Positions 49,472-58,312 of a stretch of 64,000 nucleotides of DNA are shown here, piece by piece. Position numbers and translations under genes: made by a program. Under the pieces are notes generated by a model, which was given only the letters and a program-made list of their open reading frames with translations, searched no databases and had not been told where the DNA came from. This DNA comes from Duganella sp. 1224 (GTDB taxonomy: Bacteria > Pseudomonadota > Gammaproteobacteria > Burkholderiales > Burkholderiaceae_D). Position 1 is the stretch's first letter, and each line of letters starts with the position of its first letter. The DNA is taken from contig NZ_JACBYS010000004.1 of the NCBI RefSeq assembly GCF_013408245.1, positions 124,001 to 188,000 on the forward strand, in the 5' to 3' direction.

Positions 49472-49560
49472 CGTCGTTCCAGCGAAAGCTGGAACCCATA
49501 GAACGCATGAGCTGTGTTGGCGCATGTGTTCTATGGGCCCCGGCTTTGGCCGGGGTGACG
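49472..49560. repeat. REP inverted pair E between murA and hisG
   Basis: Unit E1 is CGTC-GTTCCAGC-GAAA-GCTGGAAC-CCATAGAACG, starting at the base after the murA TAA. Unit E2, inverted, has stem GCCCCGGC/GCCGGGGT with a terminal G-T pair and ends GACG at 49560, preceded by GTTCTATGGG. E1 differs from A in paired stem positions, including the inner G-to-A change compensated by C-to-T. Confidence 0.93.
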
Positions 49561-49583
49561 GGGCTAACTTAGGATATATTTTT

Positions 49584-50249
49584 ATGAGTGCATTCCAAGC
49601 CGACTCCCAGCAGCTGATACTGGCGCTGTCGAAGGGCCGCATTTTCGAGGACACCCTGCCGCTGCTGGAAGCGGCTGGCATCACCGTCACCGAAAACCCC
49701 GAGACCTCGCGCAAGCTGATCCTGCCGACCAACGATCCCAACGTGCGCGTGCTGATCGTGCGCGCCACCGACGTGCCGACCTACGTGCAGCATGGTGCGG
49801 CGGACTTCGGCGTGGCCGGCAAGGATGTGCTGCTGGAGCACGGCGGCGAAGGCCTGTACCAGCCGATCGACCTGCACATCGCCGAATGCCGCATGTCGGT
49901 CGCGGTGCGCAACGGCTTCGACTACGAAACGGCTGTGCGCCAGGGCGCGCGCCTGCGCGTGGCCACCAAGTTCGTGGAAACCGCGCGCGCGCACTTCGCC
50001 AAGAAGGGCGTGCACGTCGACCTGATCAAGCTGTATGGCTCGATGGAGCTGGCGCCGCTGGTCGGCCTGTCGGACGCCATCGTCGACGTGGTCAGCACCG
50101 GCAACACGCTGCGCGCCAACGACCTGAAAGAGGTCGAGGCCATCATGGATATTTCGTCGCGCCTGATCGTCAACCAGGCCGCATTGAAGATGAAACGCGA
50201 ACGCCTGCAGCCTATCATTGAAGCATTTGAACGCGCATCCAAAAAATGA
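49584..50249 (+). CDS. hisG: ATP phosphoribosyltransferase, short form
   Basis: This 221-residue enzyme catalyses the first step of histidine synthesis. Blocks LILALSKGRIFEDTLPLLEA and GLSDAIVDVVSTGNTLRAND (PRPP site) are clear. It lacks the C-terminal regulatory domain of long HisG, so it needs HisZ, which is not in this window. Start at ATG 49584 (MSAFQADSQQ); the upstream open frame runs through REP E. The stop overlaps hisD by four bases. Confidence 0.95.
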   Translation: MSAFQADSQQLILALSKGRIFEDTLPLLEAAGITVTENPETSRKLILPTNDPNVRVLIVRATDVPTYVQHGAADFGVAGKDVLLEHGGEGLYQPIDLHIAECRMSVAVRNGFDYETAVRQGARLRVATKFVETARAHFAKKGVHVDLIKLYGSMELAPLVGLSDAIVDVVSTGNTLRANDLKEVEAIMDISSRLIVNQAALKMKRERLQPIIEAFERASKK

Positions 50250-51562
50250 CCGCCATGATTACCAAGCTCGATTCCAGCCAGGCCGATTTCAAACAGCGCC
50301 TGGACACCCTGCTGGCGTTTGAAGCCAGCACCGACGACGCCATCGAATCGGCCGTCGGCAAGATCCTCGCCGACGTCAAGGCGCGCGGCGACGCCGCCGT
50401 CCTCGAATACACCAACAAGCTCGACCGCCTGCCGAACGGCGGCGCCACCGGCATGGCCGCGCTGGACGTCTCGCAGGAGGAACTGCAAGCCGCACTGGCC
50501 GCGATCCCGGCCGCGCAACGCGCCGCGCTGGAAGTCGCCGCCCAGCGCATCCGCGTGTTCCACGAACGCCAGAAGCAGGAACTGAATGGCTTCACCTACA
50601 CCGAGCCGGATGGCACGGTGCTGGGCCAGCGCGTGACGCCGCTGGACCGGGTGGGCATCTACGTCCCGGGCGGCAAGGCGGCCTACCCGTCGTCGGTGCT
50701 GATGAACGCGATTCCCGCGCACGTCGCCGGCGTCCAGGAAATCATCATGGTGGTGCCAACGCCGGACGGCGTGAAGAACCAGATGGTGCTGGCCGCTGCC
50801 GCGATTGCCGGCGTTACCCGCGTGATCACCATCGGCGGCGCGCAGGCGGTGGGCGCGCTGGCCTACGGCACTGAAACCATACAACCGGTCGACAAGATCG
50901 TCGGCCCGGGCAATGCCTACGTGGCGTCGGCCAAGCGCCGCGTGTTCGGCGTGGTCGGCATCGACATGATCGCCGGCCCGTCGGAAATCCTGATCGTGGC
51001 CGATGGCAGCACCGATCCTGACTGGGTCGCCATGGACCTGTTCTCGCAGGCGGAGCACGACGAGCTGGCGCAAGCCATCCTGCTGTGCCCGGACGCGGAC
51101 TACCTCGCCAAGGTCGAAGCCAGCATCGCCAGGCTGTTGCCGACCATGCCGCGCCAGGAAGTCATCAAGACCTCGCTGGGCGACCGCGGCGCGCTGGTCA
51201 AGGTGCGCGACATGGACGAGGCCTGCGCCATCGCCAACAGCATCGCCGCCGAGCACCTGGAAATCTCCGCCGCCGAGCCGCAGCAATGGGCCGACAAGAT
51301 CCGCCACGCCGGCGCCATGTTCCTCGGCCGTTTCTCGTCCGAGTCGCTGGGCGACTACTGCTGCGGCCCGAACCACGTGCTGCCGACCTCGCGCACCGCG
51401 CGCTTCTCGTCGCCGCTGGGCGTGTACGATTTCCAGAAACGCTCGTCGGTCATCATGGTCAGCGAAGCCGGCGCGCAAACGCTGGGCAAGGTCGCGGCCG
51501 AACTGGCGTACGGCGAAGGTCTGCAGGCGCACGCCCGCAGCGCGGAGCTGCGCCTGAAATGA
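50246..51562 (+). CDS. hisD: Histidinol dehydrogenase
   Basis: This 438-residue zinc enzyme oxidises L-histidinol to L-histidine in two NAD-dependent steps. Typical blocks are GIYVPGGKAAYPSSVLMNAI, DKIVGPGNAYVASAKRRVFG, IDMIAGPSEILIVADG and the ligand region SQAEHDELAQ. ATG 50246 overlaps the hisG stop; ATG 50255 is also possible. Its own stop overlaps the start of an inserted methyltransferase gene. Confidence 0.96.
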   Translation: MTAMITKLDSSQADFKQRLDTLLAFEASTDDAIESAVGKILADVKARGDAAVLEYTNKLDRLPNGGATGMAALDVSQEELQAALAAIPAAQRAALEVAAQRIRVFHERQKQELNGFTYTEPDGTVLGQRVTPLDRVGIYVPGGKAAYPSSVLMNAIPAHVAGVQEIIMVVPTPDGVKNQMVLAAAAIAGVTRVITIGGAQAVGALAYGTETIQPVDKIVGPGNAYVASAKRRVFGVVGIDMIAGPSEILIVADGSTDPDWVAMDLFSQAEHDELAQAILLCPDADYLAKVEASIARLLPTMPRQEVIKTSLGDRGALVKVRDMDEACAIANSIAAEHLEISAAEPQQWADKIRHAGAMFLGRFSSESLGDYCCGPNHVLPTSRTARFSSPLGVYDFQKRSSVIMVSEAGAQTLGKVAAELAYGEGLQAHARSAELRLK

Positions 51563-52353
51563 CCGCCAGCTGGATCAATCAGGTCTTCTGTGAGGATGCG
51601 CTGGCCGGCCTGGCGCGCATCCCGGAGGGTTCCATCGATCTGATACTGACCGATCCGCCCTACAACCTGGGCAAGGACTACGGCAACGGCTCCGACCAGC
51701 AAACGGTGGACGAATACCTGCGCTGGACCGAGCAGTGGATAGACGCCGCCCTGCCCAAGCTCAAGCCCAACGGCAGCTTGTACATCTTCCTGACCTGGCG
51801 CTTTTCGCCGGAGATTTTCGTCATGCTGAAAAAGCGCATGACGATGATGAATGAAATTATCTGGGACCGCCGGGTGCCGTCGATGGGCGGCAGCGTGCGC
51901 AGCTTTTCGTCGGTGCACGACACCATCGGCTTCTTCGTGCGCCGCAAGGATTATTACTTCGACCTGGATGCGGTGCGCATTCCGTACGACGCCGAAACCA
52001 AGAAGGCGCGCTCGCGCTCCATCTTCATCGGCGCCAAGTGGCTGGAAGTCGGCTACAACCCCAAGGATTTGTGGAGCGTGTCGCGCCTGCACCGCGAGCA
52101 CCCGGAGCGCGCCGACCATCCAACGCAAAAGCCGCTGGAAATCATCGAGCGCATGGTCAAGGCCTCGTGCCCGCCGGACGGCGTGGTGCTGGACCTGTTC
52201 ATGGGCAGCGGCACCACGGCCGTGGCGGCCAAGCGCTGCGGCAGGAATTACGTCGGCTTCGAACTGAATCCCGAATACTGCGCCATCATCAACGAACGGC
52301 TGGCGGCGCCGGAAGTCCCCGTCAAGAAATCACGAACCTTAGTCAACTCATAG
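51559..52353 (+). CDS. Orphan beta-class DNA adenine methyltransferase inside the his operon
   Basis: This 264-residue methyltransferase has catalytic motif IV DPPY (32-35, LILTDPPYNLGKDYGN) before the AdoMet-binding motif I region (VVLDLFMGSGTTAVAAKRCG, 209-228). This is the beta-class order, as in CcrM and M.HinfI; DPPY favours N6-adenine. HPTQKP (187-192) is the usual motif before motif I. The target-recognition part is between residues 90 and 180. No restriction gene is adjacent. ATG 51559 overlaps the hisD TGA, and hisC starts 13 bases later, so it is co-transcribed with histidine genes. Target sequence unknown. Confidence 0.88.
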   Translation: MTASWINQVFCEDALAGLARIPEGSIDLILTDPPYNLGKDYGNGSDQQTVDEYLRWTEQWIDAALPKLKPNGSLYIFLTWRFSPEIFVMLKKRMTMMNEIIWDRRVPSMGGSVRSFSSVHDTIGFFVRRKDYYFDLDAVRIPYDAETKKARSRSIFIGAKWLEVGYNPKDLWSVSRLHREHPERADHPTQKPLEIIERMVKASCPPDGVVLDLFMGSGTTAVAAKRCGRNYVGFELNPEYCAIINERLAAPEVPVKKSRTLVNS

Positions 52354-52366
52354 GAGCCCAAGTAAG

Positions 52367-53461
52367 ATGTCCCCCATCGACACGCTGGTCAACAGCACCA
52401 TCCGTCCCGATGTGAGAGCCGTGGCAAGCTATCACGTCGCCGACGCGAGTGGTTTCATTAAACTGGATGCGATGGAGAACCCTTACCACCTGCCGCATCA
52501 TCTGCGCGAGGACCTCGCGCAGCGGCTGGCCGACGTCGCGCTCAACCGCTACCCGGTGGCGTCGTACGCCAGCATCAAGCGGCGCATCGTCGACAAACTG
52601 GGCGTGCCGGCCGGCCATGACGTCATCCTCGGCAATGGCTCGGATGAGCTGATCTCGATTTTGTGCATGGCCTGCGCCATGCAGGACCGCCGCGCCACCG
52701 TGGTGGCGCCCACGCCCTCCTTCGTCATGTACCAGCGCTCGGCGCAATTCGCCGGCATGGACTATGTCGGCGTGCCGCTCAAGGCCGACATGACGCTGGA
52801 CCTGCCGGCCATGCTGGCGGCGATCGCACAGCACAAGCCGTCGCTGGTGTTCCTGTCCTACCCGAACAACCCGACCGGCAACCTGTTCGCCGCAGAGGAC
52901 ATCGTCGCCATCATCCGGGCGCTCGACGGTTTCGGCCTGGCCGTGGTGGACGAGGCCTACGAGCCGTTCGCGCAGCAGACCTTCATGCACCGCCTGCCGG
53001 AATTTGCCAACCTGGTGGTGATGCGCACCGTGTCGAAGCTCGGCCTGGCCGGCATCCGCCTCGGCTACCTGTCGGCGGCGCCGCAATTGCTGGCGGAATT
53101 CGACAAAGTGCGGCCTCCTTACAACATCAACGTGCTGACGCAGGTGGCGGCCGAATTCGCGCTGGATCACGTGGAGGTCTTGAACCAGCAGGCGGCGGCG
53201 TTGCGCGCCGCACGCGCCGATCTGACGGCTGCATTGGCCCGTATGCCGGGCGTGGAGGTGTTCCCGTCGGCGGCGAATTTTATCTTGATCCGGGTGCCCG
53301 ATTCCGATGATGCCCACGCGAAACTCCTGTCTCACAAGGTTTTAATTAAAAATGTGAGTAGAATGCATGGTGTGCTGGCCAATTGCTTACGCATCACCGT
53401 CAGCACCCCGGAAGAAAATTCCGCCTTCCTCGATGCTTTCGCCGCATCGCTGGCAGCCTGA
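52367..53461 (+). CDS. hisC: Histidinol-phosphate aminotransferase
   Basis: This 364-residue PLP enzyme converts imidazole acetol phosphate and glutamate to histidinol phosphate. The PLP lysine is Lys224 in TVSKLGLAGIRLGYL, and SYPNNPTGN and VVDEAYEPF are family blocks. The N-terminal IKLDAMENPYHLPHHLR is typical of HisC. It follows the methyltransferase gene. Confidence 0.94.
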   Translation: MSPIDTLVNSTIRPDVRAVASYHVADASGFIKLDAMENPYHLPHHLREDLAQRLADVALNRYPVASYASIKRRIVDKLGVPAGHDVILGNGSDELISILCMACAMQDRRATVVAPTPSFVMYQRSAQFAGMDYVGVPLKADMTLDLPAMLAAIAQHKPSLVFLSYPNNPTGNLFAAEDIVAIIRALDGFGLAVVDEAYEPFAQQTFMHRLPEFANLVVMRTVSKLGLAGIRLGYLSAAPQLLAEFDKVRPPYNINVLTQVAAEFALDHVEVLNQQAAALRAARADLTAALARMPGVEVFPSAANFILIRVPDSDDAHAKLLSHKVLIKNVSRMHGVLANCLRITVSTPEENSAFLDAFAASLAA

Positions 53462-53479
53462 GACCATCGCGAGCCTTTC

Positions 53480-54070
53480 ATGAACCGCACCGCAGAAATC
53501 ATCCGCAACACCAACGAGACGCAAGTCCGCGTCTCCATCAACCTGGACGGCACCGGCAAGCAAAAGCTGAACACCGGCGTGCCTTTCCTTGACCATATGC
53601 TGGACCAGATCGCCCGCCACGGCCTGTTCGACCTCGAAGTCGAAGCCACCGGCGACATCCATATCGACAACCACCACACGGTGGAAGATGTCGGCATCAC
53701 GCTCGGCATGGCGGTGGCCAAGGCCATCGGCGACCGCAAGGGCATCGTCCGTTACGGCCACTCGTACGTGCCGCTGGACGAGGCGCTGTCGCGCGTGGTG
53801 CTGGACTTCTCCGGCCGGCCGGGCATCGAGTACCACATCCCGTTCACGCGCGCGATGATCGGCACCTTCGACGTCGACCTGACGCTGGAATTCTTCCGCG
53901 GCTTCGTCAACCACGCGCTGGTGACGCTGCACATCGATAACCTGCGCGGCACCAACGCCCACCACCAGTGCGAGACGGTTTTCAAGGCCTTCGGCCGCGC
54001 GCTGCGCATGGCGTCCGAGCTCGATCCGCGCGCCGCCGGCACCATCCCGTCGACCAAAGGCACCCTGTAA
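53480..54070 (+). CDS. hisB: Imidazoleglycerol-phosphate dehydratase
   Basis: This 196-residue monofunctional dehydratase lacks the phosphatase domain fused in E. coli. Manganese ligands are in FLDHMLDQIARHG, DNHHTVEDVGI and NAHHQCETVFKAFGRALR. It makes imidazole acetol phosphate. The histidinol-phosphate phosphatase must be encoded elsewhere. Confidence 0.96.
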   Translation: MNRTAEIIRNTNETQVRVSINLDGTGKQKLNTGVPFLDHMLDQIARHGLFDLEVEATGDIHIDNHHTVEDVGITLGMAVAKAIGDRKGIVRYGHSYVPLDEALSRVVLDFSGRPGIEYHIPFTRAMIGTFDVDLTLEFFRGFVNHALVTLHIDNLRGTNAHHQCETVFKAFGRALRMASELDPRAAGTIPSTKGTL

Positions 54071-54077
54071 AAACACC

Positions 54078-54716
54078 ATGAAAAAAATCGTAGTAGTTGA
54101 TTACGGCATGGGTAATCTGCGCTCGGTCGCGCAGGCGCTGCGCGCCGTGGCGCCGGAAGCCCATGTGCTGATCTCGGGCGCGGTGGCGGACATCGCATCG
54201 GCCGACCGCATCGTGCTGCCCGGCCAGGGCGCCATGCCGGACTGCATGCGCAGCCTGCGCGAGTCCGGCGTGCAGGATGCCCTGCTGACGGCGGCCAGGA
54301 ACAAACCTCTTATGGGAGTGTGCATCGGCGAGCAAATGCTGTTTGATATGAGTGAGGAAGGCAATGCCGCCGGCCTGGGCCTGTTACCCGGCAAGGTGGT
54401 GCGCTTCCAGCTGGATGGTCAGACGCAGGAGGACGGCTCGCGCTTCAAGGTTCCGCAAATGGGATGGAACCAAGTGATGCAAACGACGTCTCATCCGATG
54501 TGGCAGGATATTCCGGACAACGCCTGGTTCTACTTCGTGCACAGCTATTTTGCGCAGCCGGAGCAGGCGGCGCACACGGTAGGCCAAACGGTCTACGGTG
54601 CGCCGTTCAGTTGCGCCGTGGCCCGTGATAATATTTTTGCGACCCAGTTCCACCCGGAGAAAAGCGCCGCGGCCGGACTGCAGCTGTACAAAAACTTTGT
54701 TCACTGGAACCCTTGA
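54078..54716 (+). CDS. hisH: Imidazole glycerol phosphate synthase, glutaminase subunit
   Basis: This 212-residue class I glutamine amidotransferase delivers ammonia to HisF. The nucleophile is Cys82 in LMGVCIGEQMLFD; the His-Glu pair is in ATQFHPEKSAAAG. The oxyanion strand LPGQGAMPDCM is present. The nucleophile elbow reads GVCIGEQ, close to the usual G-C-G-Q pattern. It is located between hisB and hisA as in many betaproteobacteria. Confidence 0.95.
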   Translation: MKKIVVVDYGMGNLRSVAQALRAVAPEAHVLISGAVADIASADRIVLPGQGAMPDCMRSLRESGVQDALLTAARNKPLMGVCIGEQMLFDMSEEGNAAGLGLLPGKVVRFQLDGQTQEDGSRFKVPQMGWNQVMQTTSHPMWQDIPDNAWFYFVHSYFAQPEQAAHTVGQTVYGAPFSCAVARDNIFATQFHPEKSAAAGLQLYKNFVHWNP

Positions 54717-54745
54717 TTTCACTTTCACACTTTATTTAAACCATC

Positions 54746-55534
54746 ATGCTGCTCATTCCTGCCATCGACCTCAAAGACGGTCACTGCGTTCGCCTGAAAC
54801 AGGGCGATATGGAACTCGCCACCGTATTCTCCGAAGATCCGGCCGAGATGGCCCTGCATTGGCTGAAGCAAGGCGCGCGCCGCCTGCACCTGGTGGACCT
54901 GAACGGCGCCTTTGCCGGCAAGCCGAAGAACGAGGCCGCCATCAAGGCCATCCTGCGCACCGTGCAGGCATACGCGGAAGAGCATGACCTGGACGAGATT
55001 CCGGTGCAGCTGGGCGGCGGCATCCGCGACCTCGACACCATCGAGCGCTACCTGGACGCCGGCATCACCTACGTCATCATCGGCACCGCCGCCGTGAAGG
55101 AGCCGGGCTTCCTGCACGACGCCTGCGGCGCCTTCCCGGGCCACATCATCGTTGGCCTGGACGCCAAGGACGGCAAGGTCGCCACCGACGGCTGGAGCAA
55201 GATGTCCGGCCACGAGGTCATCGACCTGGCCAAGAAATTCGAAGCCTATGGCGTGGAATCGATCATCTACACCGACATCGGCCGCGACGGCATGATGGGC
55301 GGCGTCAACATCGAGGCCACCGTCAAGCTGGCGCAGGCGGTCAAGATCCCGGTGATCGCCTCCGGCGGCCTGCACAACCTGGCCGACGTGGAAGCGCTGT
55401 GCGCGGTGCAGGACGAGGGCATCGAGGGCGTGATCTGCGGCCGCTCGATCTACGAAGGCACCATCGACCTGGCCTCGGCGCAGGACCGCGCCGATGAGCT
55501 CAGCGGCGACCTCATCGAGGAAGAAGACGAATAA
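54746..55534 (+). CDS. hisA: ProFAR isomerase (HisA)
   Basis: This 262-residue beta/alpha-barrel enzyme isomerises ProFAR to PRFAR. Catalytic Asp8 is in LLIPAIDLKDGHCVRLKQGD and the second acid in YTDIGRDGMMGGVN. A short acidic C-terminal tail (SGDLIEEEDE) extends beyond the barrel. Confidence 0.95.
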   Translation: MLLIPAIDLKDGHCVRLKQGDMELATVFSEDPAEMALHWLKQGARRLHLVDLNGAFAGKPKNEAAIKAILRTVQAYAEEHDLDEIPVQLGGGIRDLDTIERYLDAGITYVIIGTAAVKEPGFLHDACGAFPGHIIVGLDAKDGKVATDGWSKMSGHEVIDLAKKFEAYGVESIIYTDIGRDGMMGGVNIEATVKLAQAVKIPVIASGGLHNLADVEALCAVQDEGIEGVICGRSIYEGTIDLASAQDRADELSGDLIEEEDE

Positions 55535-55535
55535 T

Positions 55536-56309
55536 ATGCTGGCCAAACGCATCATCCCCTGCCTCGACGTGACCGACGGCCGCGTCGTCAAAGGCGTCAA
55601 CTTCACCGAGCTGCGCGACGCCGGCGACCCGGTGGAAATCGCCCGCCGCTACGACGAGCAGGGCGCCGATGAACTGACCTTCCTCGACATCACCGCCACC
55701 AGCGACAACCGCGGCCTGATCCTCGACATCATCGAGGCGGTGGCGTCGCAGGTGTTCATTCCGCTGACGGTGGGCGGCGGCGTGCGCGAGGTGGCCGATG
55801 TGCGCCGCCTGCTGAACGCCGGCGCCGACAAGGTCAGCATGAACTCGTCGGCGGTGTCGAATCCGCAGCTGGTGTACGAGGCCTCGCAAAAGCATGGCTC
55901 GCAGTGCATCGTGGTGGCCATCGACGCCAAGCAGACCGCGCCCGGCAAGTGGGAAGTGTTCACCCACGGCGGCCGCAAGGCCACCGGCATCGACGCCATC
56001 GAGTGGGCAAAGAAAATGGAACAGCTGGGCGCCGGCGAGATCCTGCTGACCAGCATGGACAGGGACGGCACCAAGTCCGGCTTCGACCTCGGCCTGACGC
56101 GCGGCGTGTCCGACGCCATCAGCATTCCGGTGATCGCCTCGGGCGGCGTCGGCGGCCTGCAGGACCTGGCCGACGGCGTCAAGCTGGGCAAGGCCGACGC
56201 GGTGCTGGCGGCCAGCATCTTCCACTACGGCCAACACACGGTGCAGGAAGCCAAGCGCTTCATGGCGCAGCAGGGCATCCCGATGCGCCTGGATGGGGTG
56301 GCGGCATGA
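55536..56309 (+). CDS. hisF: Imidazole glycerol phosphate synthase, cyclase subunit
   Basis: This 257-residue barrel enzyme closes the imidazole ring and releases AICAR to purine synthesis. Asp11 is in IIPCLDVTDGRVVKGVNF and Asp130-type acid in LTSMDRDGTKSGFDL. Start ATG 55536, one base after the hisA stop; the stop overlaps hisI (ATGA). Confidence 0.96.
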   Translation: MLAKRIIPCLDVTDGRVVKGVNFTELRDAGDPVEIARRYDEQGADELTFLDITATSDNRGLILDIIEAVASQVFIPLTVGGGVREVADVRRLLNAGADKVSMNSSAVSNPQLVYEASQKHGSQCIVVAIDAKQTAPGKWEVFTHGGRKATGIDAIEWAKKMEQLGAGEILLTSMDRDGTKSGFDLGLTRGVSDAISIPVIASGGVGGLQDLADGVKLGKADAVLAASIFHYGQHTVQEAKRFMAQQGIPMRLDGVAA

Positions 56310-56731
56310 ACGCACCGGTGCAACCGAAGGCCGCGTGGCTGAAGAAAGTCAAATGGGACGAGCACGGCCTGGTGCCGGTGATCGCCCAGGAGGCCGGCAC
56401 CAACGACGTGCTGATGTTCGCCTGGATGAACCGCGAGGCGCTGGCCAAGACGGTCGAGCTGGGCGAGGCCGTGTACTGGAGCCGCTCGCGCAAGAAGCTG
56501 TGGCACAAGGGCGAGGAGTCCGGCCACGTGCAGAAGGTGCTGGAGGTGCGGCTGGACTGCGACGAGGACGTAATCCTGCTGAAGATCGAGCAGGCCGGCG
56601 GCATCGCCTGCCACACCGGCCGCCACTCCTGCTTCTTCCAGAAATTCGAGGGCGATGCCCAGGAAGGCGACTGGCAGAACACCGAGCCAGTGCTGAAAGA
56701 TCCATCCGATATTTACAAGGCAGGCAAATGA
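56306..56731 (+). CDS. hisI: Phosphoribosyl-AMP cyclohydrolase
   Basis: This 141-residue monofunctional cyclohydrolase has metal/zinc ligands in LDCDEDVILLKIEQ and GGIACHTGRHSCFFQK; MFAWMNREALAKTVELGEAV and WSRSRKKLWHKGEESGH are diagnostic. Separate from hisE here, unlike the enterobacterial fusion. The ATG overlaps the hisF stop and the TGA overlaps hisE. Confidence 0.95.
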   Translation: MNAPVQPKAAWLKKVKWDEHGLVPVIAQEAGTNDVLMFAWMNREALAKTVELGEAVYWSRSRKKLWHKGEESGHVQKVLEVRLDCDEDVILLKIEQAGGIACHTGRHSCFFQKFEGDAQEGDWQNTEPVLKDPSDIYKAGK

Positions 56732-57066
56732 GCACCATCCTGGACCGTTTGGCCGGCGTGATCGAATCGCGCAAGCTGGCCAACGGCGGCGACCCCGCCA
56801 CCTCCTACACCTCCAAGCTGTTCAGCAAGGGCGACGACGCCATCCTGAAAAAGATCGGTGAGGAGGCCACCGAGACCGTCATGGCCGCCAAGGATGCGCG
56901 CGCCGGCGGCGACAGCGGCAAGGTGCTGTACGAAGTGGCCGACTTGTGGTTCCATACGCTGGTGCTGCTGGCCCAGTTCGACCTGAAGCCGCAGCAGGTG
57001 CTCGATGAACTGGCGCGCCGCGAGGGCGTGTCCGGCATCGAGGAAAAAGCGTCCCGCACAGATTAA
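56728..57066 (+). CDS. hisE: Phosphoribosyl-ATP diphosphatase
   Basis: This 112-residue all-alpha MazG-like enzyme performs the second step of histidine synthesis. The Mg2+ site is KKIGEEATETVMAAK with a second acidic site in YEVADLWFHTLVLL. Last his gene of the operon; overlaps hisI by four bases. Confidence 0.95.
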   Translation: MSTILDRLAGVIESRKLANGGDPATSYTSKLFSKGDDAILKKIGEEATETVMAAKDARAGGDSGKVLYEVADLWFHTLVLLAQFDLKPQQVLDELARREGVSGIEEKASRTD

Positions 57067-57078
57067 CCGGAGCCCCGC

Positions 57079-57447
57079 GTGGAAAACTGCATCTTTTGCA
57101 AAATAGCTGAAAAGAAAATCCCCTCCACCACCGTGTACGAAGACGACGAGTTGCTGGCCTTTAAGGACATCAACCCGGCCGCGCCGGTGCACCTGCTGGT
57201 GATTCCGAAGAAACATTTCTCGACGCTGCAGGATGCGGCGGCGGAGCCGGCGCTGCTGGGCAAAATGTTGGCGCTGGCACCCCGTCTGGCAGGGGAAAAC
57301 GGCTGCGCGGTCAGCTATGATGCTGAGGGTAAGCCGTCGGGTGGCTTCAAGACGCTGATTAACAGTGGGCCGGATGGCGGCCAGGAGGTGTACCATGTGC
57401 ACCTGCACGTGATCGGCGGCCCGCATCCGTGGCGCGGACAGCGTTGA
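57079..57447 (+). CDS. hinT: HIT family protein (HinT-like)
   Basis: This 122-residue purine nucleotide-binding hydrolase has the triad His106-Val-His108-Leu-His110 in YHVHLHVIGGP and N-terminal CIFCKIAEKKIPSTTVYEDD. Start GTG 57079 with GGAG about seven bases before. It lies 12 bases after hisE, a conserved neighbour in betaproteobacteria. Substrate in vivo uncertain. Confidence 0.92.
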   Translation: MENCIFCKIAEKKIPSTTVYEDDELLAFKDINPAAPVHLLVIPKKHFSTLQDAAAEPALLGKMLALAPRLAGENGCAVSYDAEGKPSGGFKTLINSGPDGGQEVYHVHLHVIGGPHPWRGQR

Positions 57448-57467
57448 ATCGCGCCGGACCGGCCTTA

Positions 57468-57498
57468 TTTACCTGACAGACTGCGCTTCGCGTATACT
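57468..57498 (+). promoter_or_regulatory. Weak promoter candidate for tatABC
   Basis: TTTACC (57468-57473) and TATACT (57493-57498) are separated by 19 bases, about 60 bases before tatA, in the only gap of this run longer than 100 bases. The spacing is long, so support is limited. Confidence 0.35.
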
Positions 57499-57562
57499 AT
57501 CGCCGTAGTTCTGGGAATCAACGAATAAATCTGGGGCGCACGCGCTCCGCAAGGGGAAGATG

Positions 57563-57766
57563 ATGGGTTCTTTTAGTATTTGGCACTGGCTGATCGTTCT
57601 GGTAATCGTCATGCTGGTGTTCGGCACCAAGAAACTGGGCAATATGGGCTCGGACATCGGCAAGGCCGTCAAGGGCTTCAAGGATGGCGTGAAGGGCACC
57701 GACGAAGAGAAACCAGCCGCCCCGGCGCCTGGCACCATCGACGTCGACGCAAAAGAGAAGAAGTAA
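57563..57766 (+). CDS. tatA: Sec-independent protein translocase TatA
   Basis: This 67-residue protein has one N-terminal membrane helix (IWHWLIVLVIVMLVFGTKKL), an FGTKKL hinge and an amphipathic helix NMGSDIGKAVKGFKDGVKG, then an acidic/basic tail. It oligomerises to form the Tat pore for folded proteins. Two ATGs in tandem; 57563 gives better spacing to AAGGGG and the typical MGSFSIWHW start. Confidence 0.95.
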   Translation: MGSFSIWHWLIVLVIVMLVFGTKKLGNMGSDIGKAVKGFKDGVKGTDEEKPAAPAPGTIDVDAKEKK

Positions 57767-57778
57767 TCCGCGCTTCTT

Positions 57779-58312
57779 ATGATCGATCTCGGTCTTACCA
57801 AACTTGCTGTCATCGGCGTGATTGCGCTGGTCGTGATCGGTCCGGAGAAGCTGCCCAAGGTGGCGCGCATGGCCGGCACGCTGTATGGCCGCGCGCAGCG
57901 CTACCTGAATGACGTCAAGTCCGAAGTCACGCGCGAAATCGAGCTGGAGGAGCTGCGCAACCTGCAGAAGGAAGTGCAGGACGCCGCCCAGGCCATGAAG
58001 ACCGACGTGGAGAATTCGATTTCGCAAAACGTGGCCGAGGTCGAGGGCGCGTTCCGCGAGGCGTCGGATGACCTGTTGTCGTCGGTGACGGACAGCGGCT
58101 CGTCGTACACCGCCGCCGCCGCGTTCAACAGCGCCACCACCGATGACCTGGCGCGCAAGGCGCGCGAGTTCCGCCGCAAGAAGCTGGTGCGCAATTCGGC
58201 CATTCCCAACTGGTACAAGCAGCGCCATGGCGGCAAGACGCACGTGACCTCGGGCGCGGCGCGCGTGGCGCGTTTCCGTCCGCGTGGCACCACCAACAGC
58301 TCGTTTTATTAA
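57779..58312 (+). CDS. tatB: Sec-independent protein translocase TatB
   Basis: This 177-residue protein has the N-terminal helix MIDLGLTKLAVIGVIALVVI with GPEKLPKVARMAG hinge and a long amphipathic/coiled region (EIELEELRNLQKEVQDAAQA). The C-terminal part is basic and Ser/Thr-rich. TatB with TatC forms the twin-arginine receptor. Confidence 0.94.
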   Translation: MIDLGLTKLAVIGVIALVVIGPEKLPKVARMAGTLYGRAQRYLNDVKSEVTREIELEELRNLQKEVQDAAQAMKTDVENSISQNVAEVEGAFREASDDLLSSVTDSGSSYTAAAAFNSATTDDLARKAREFRRKKLVRNSAIPNWYKQRHGGKTHVTSGAARVARFRPRGTTNSSFY

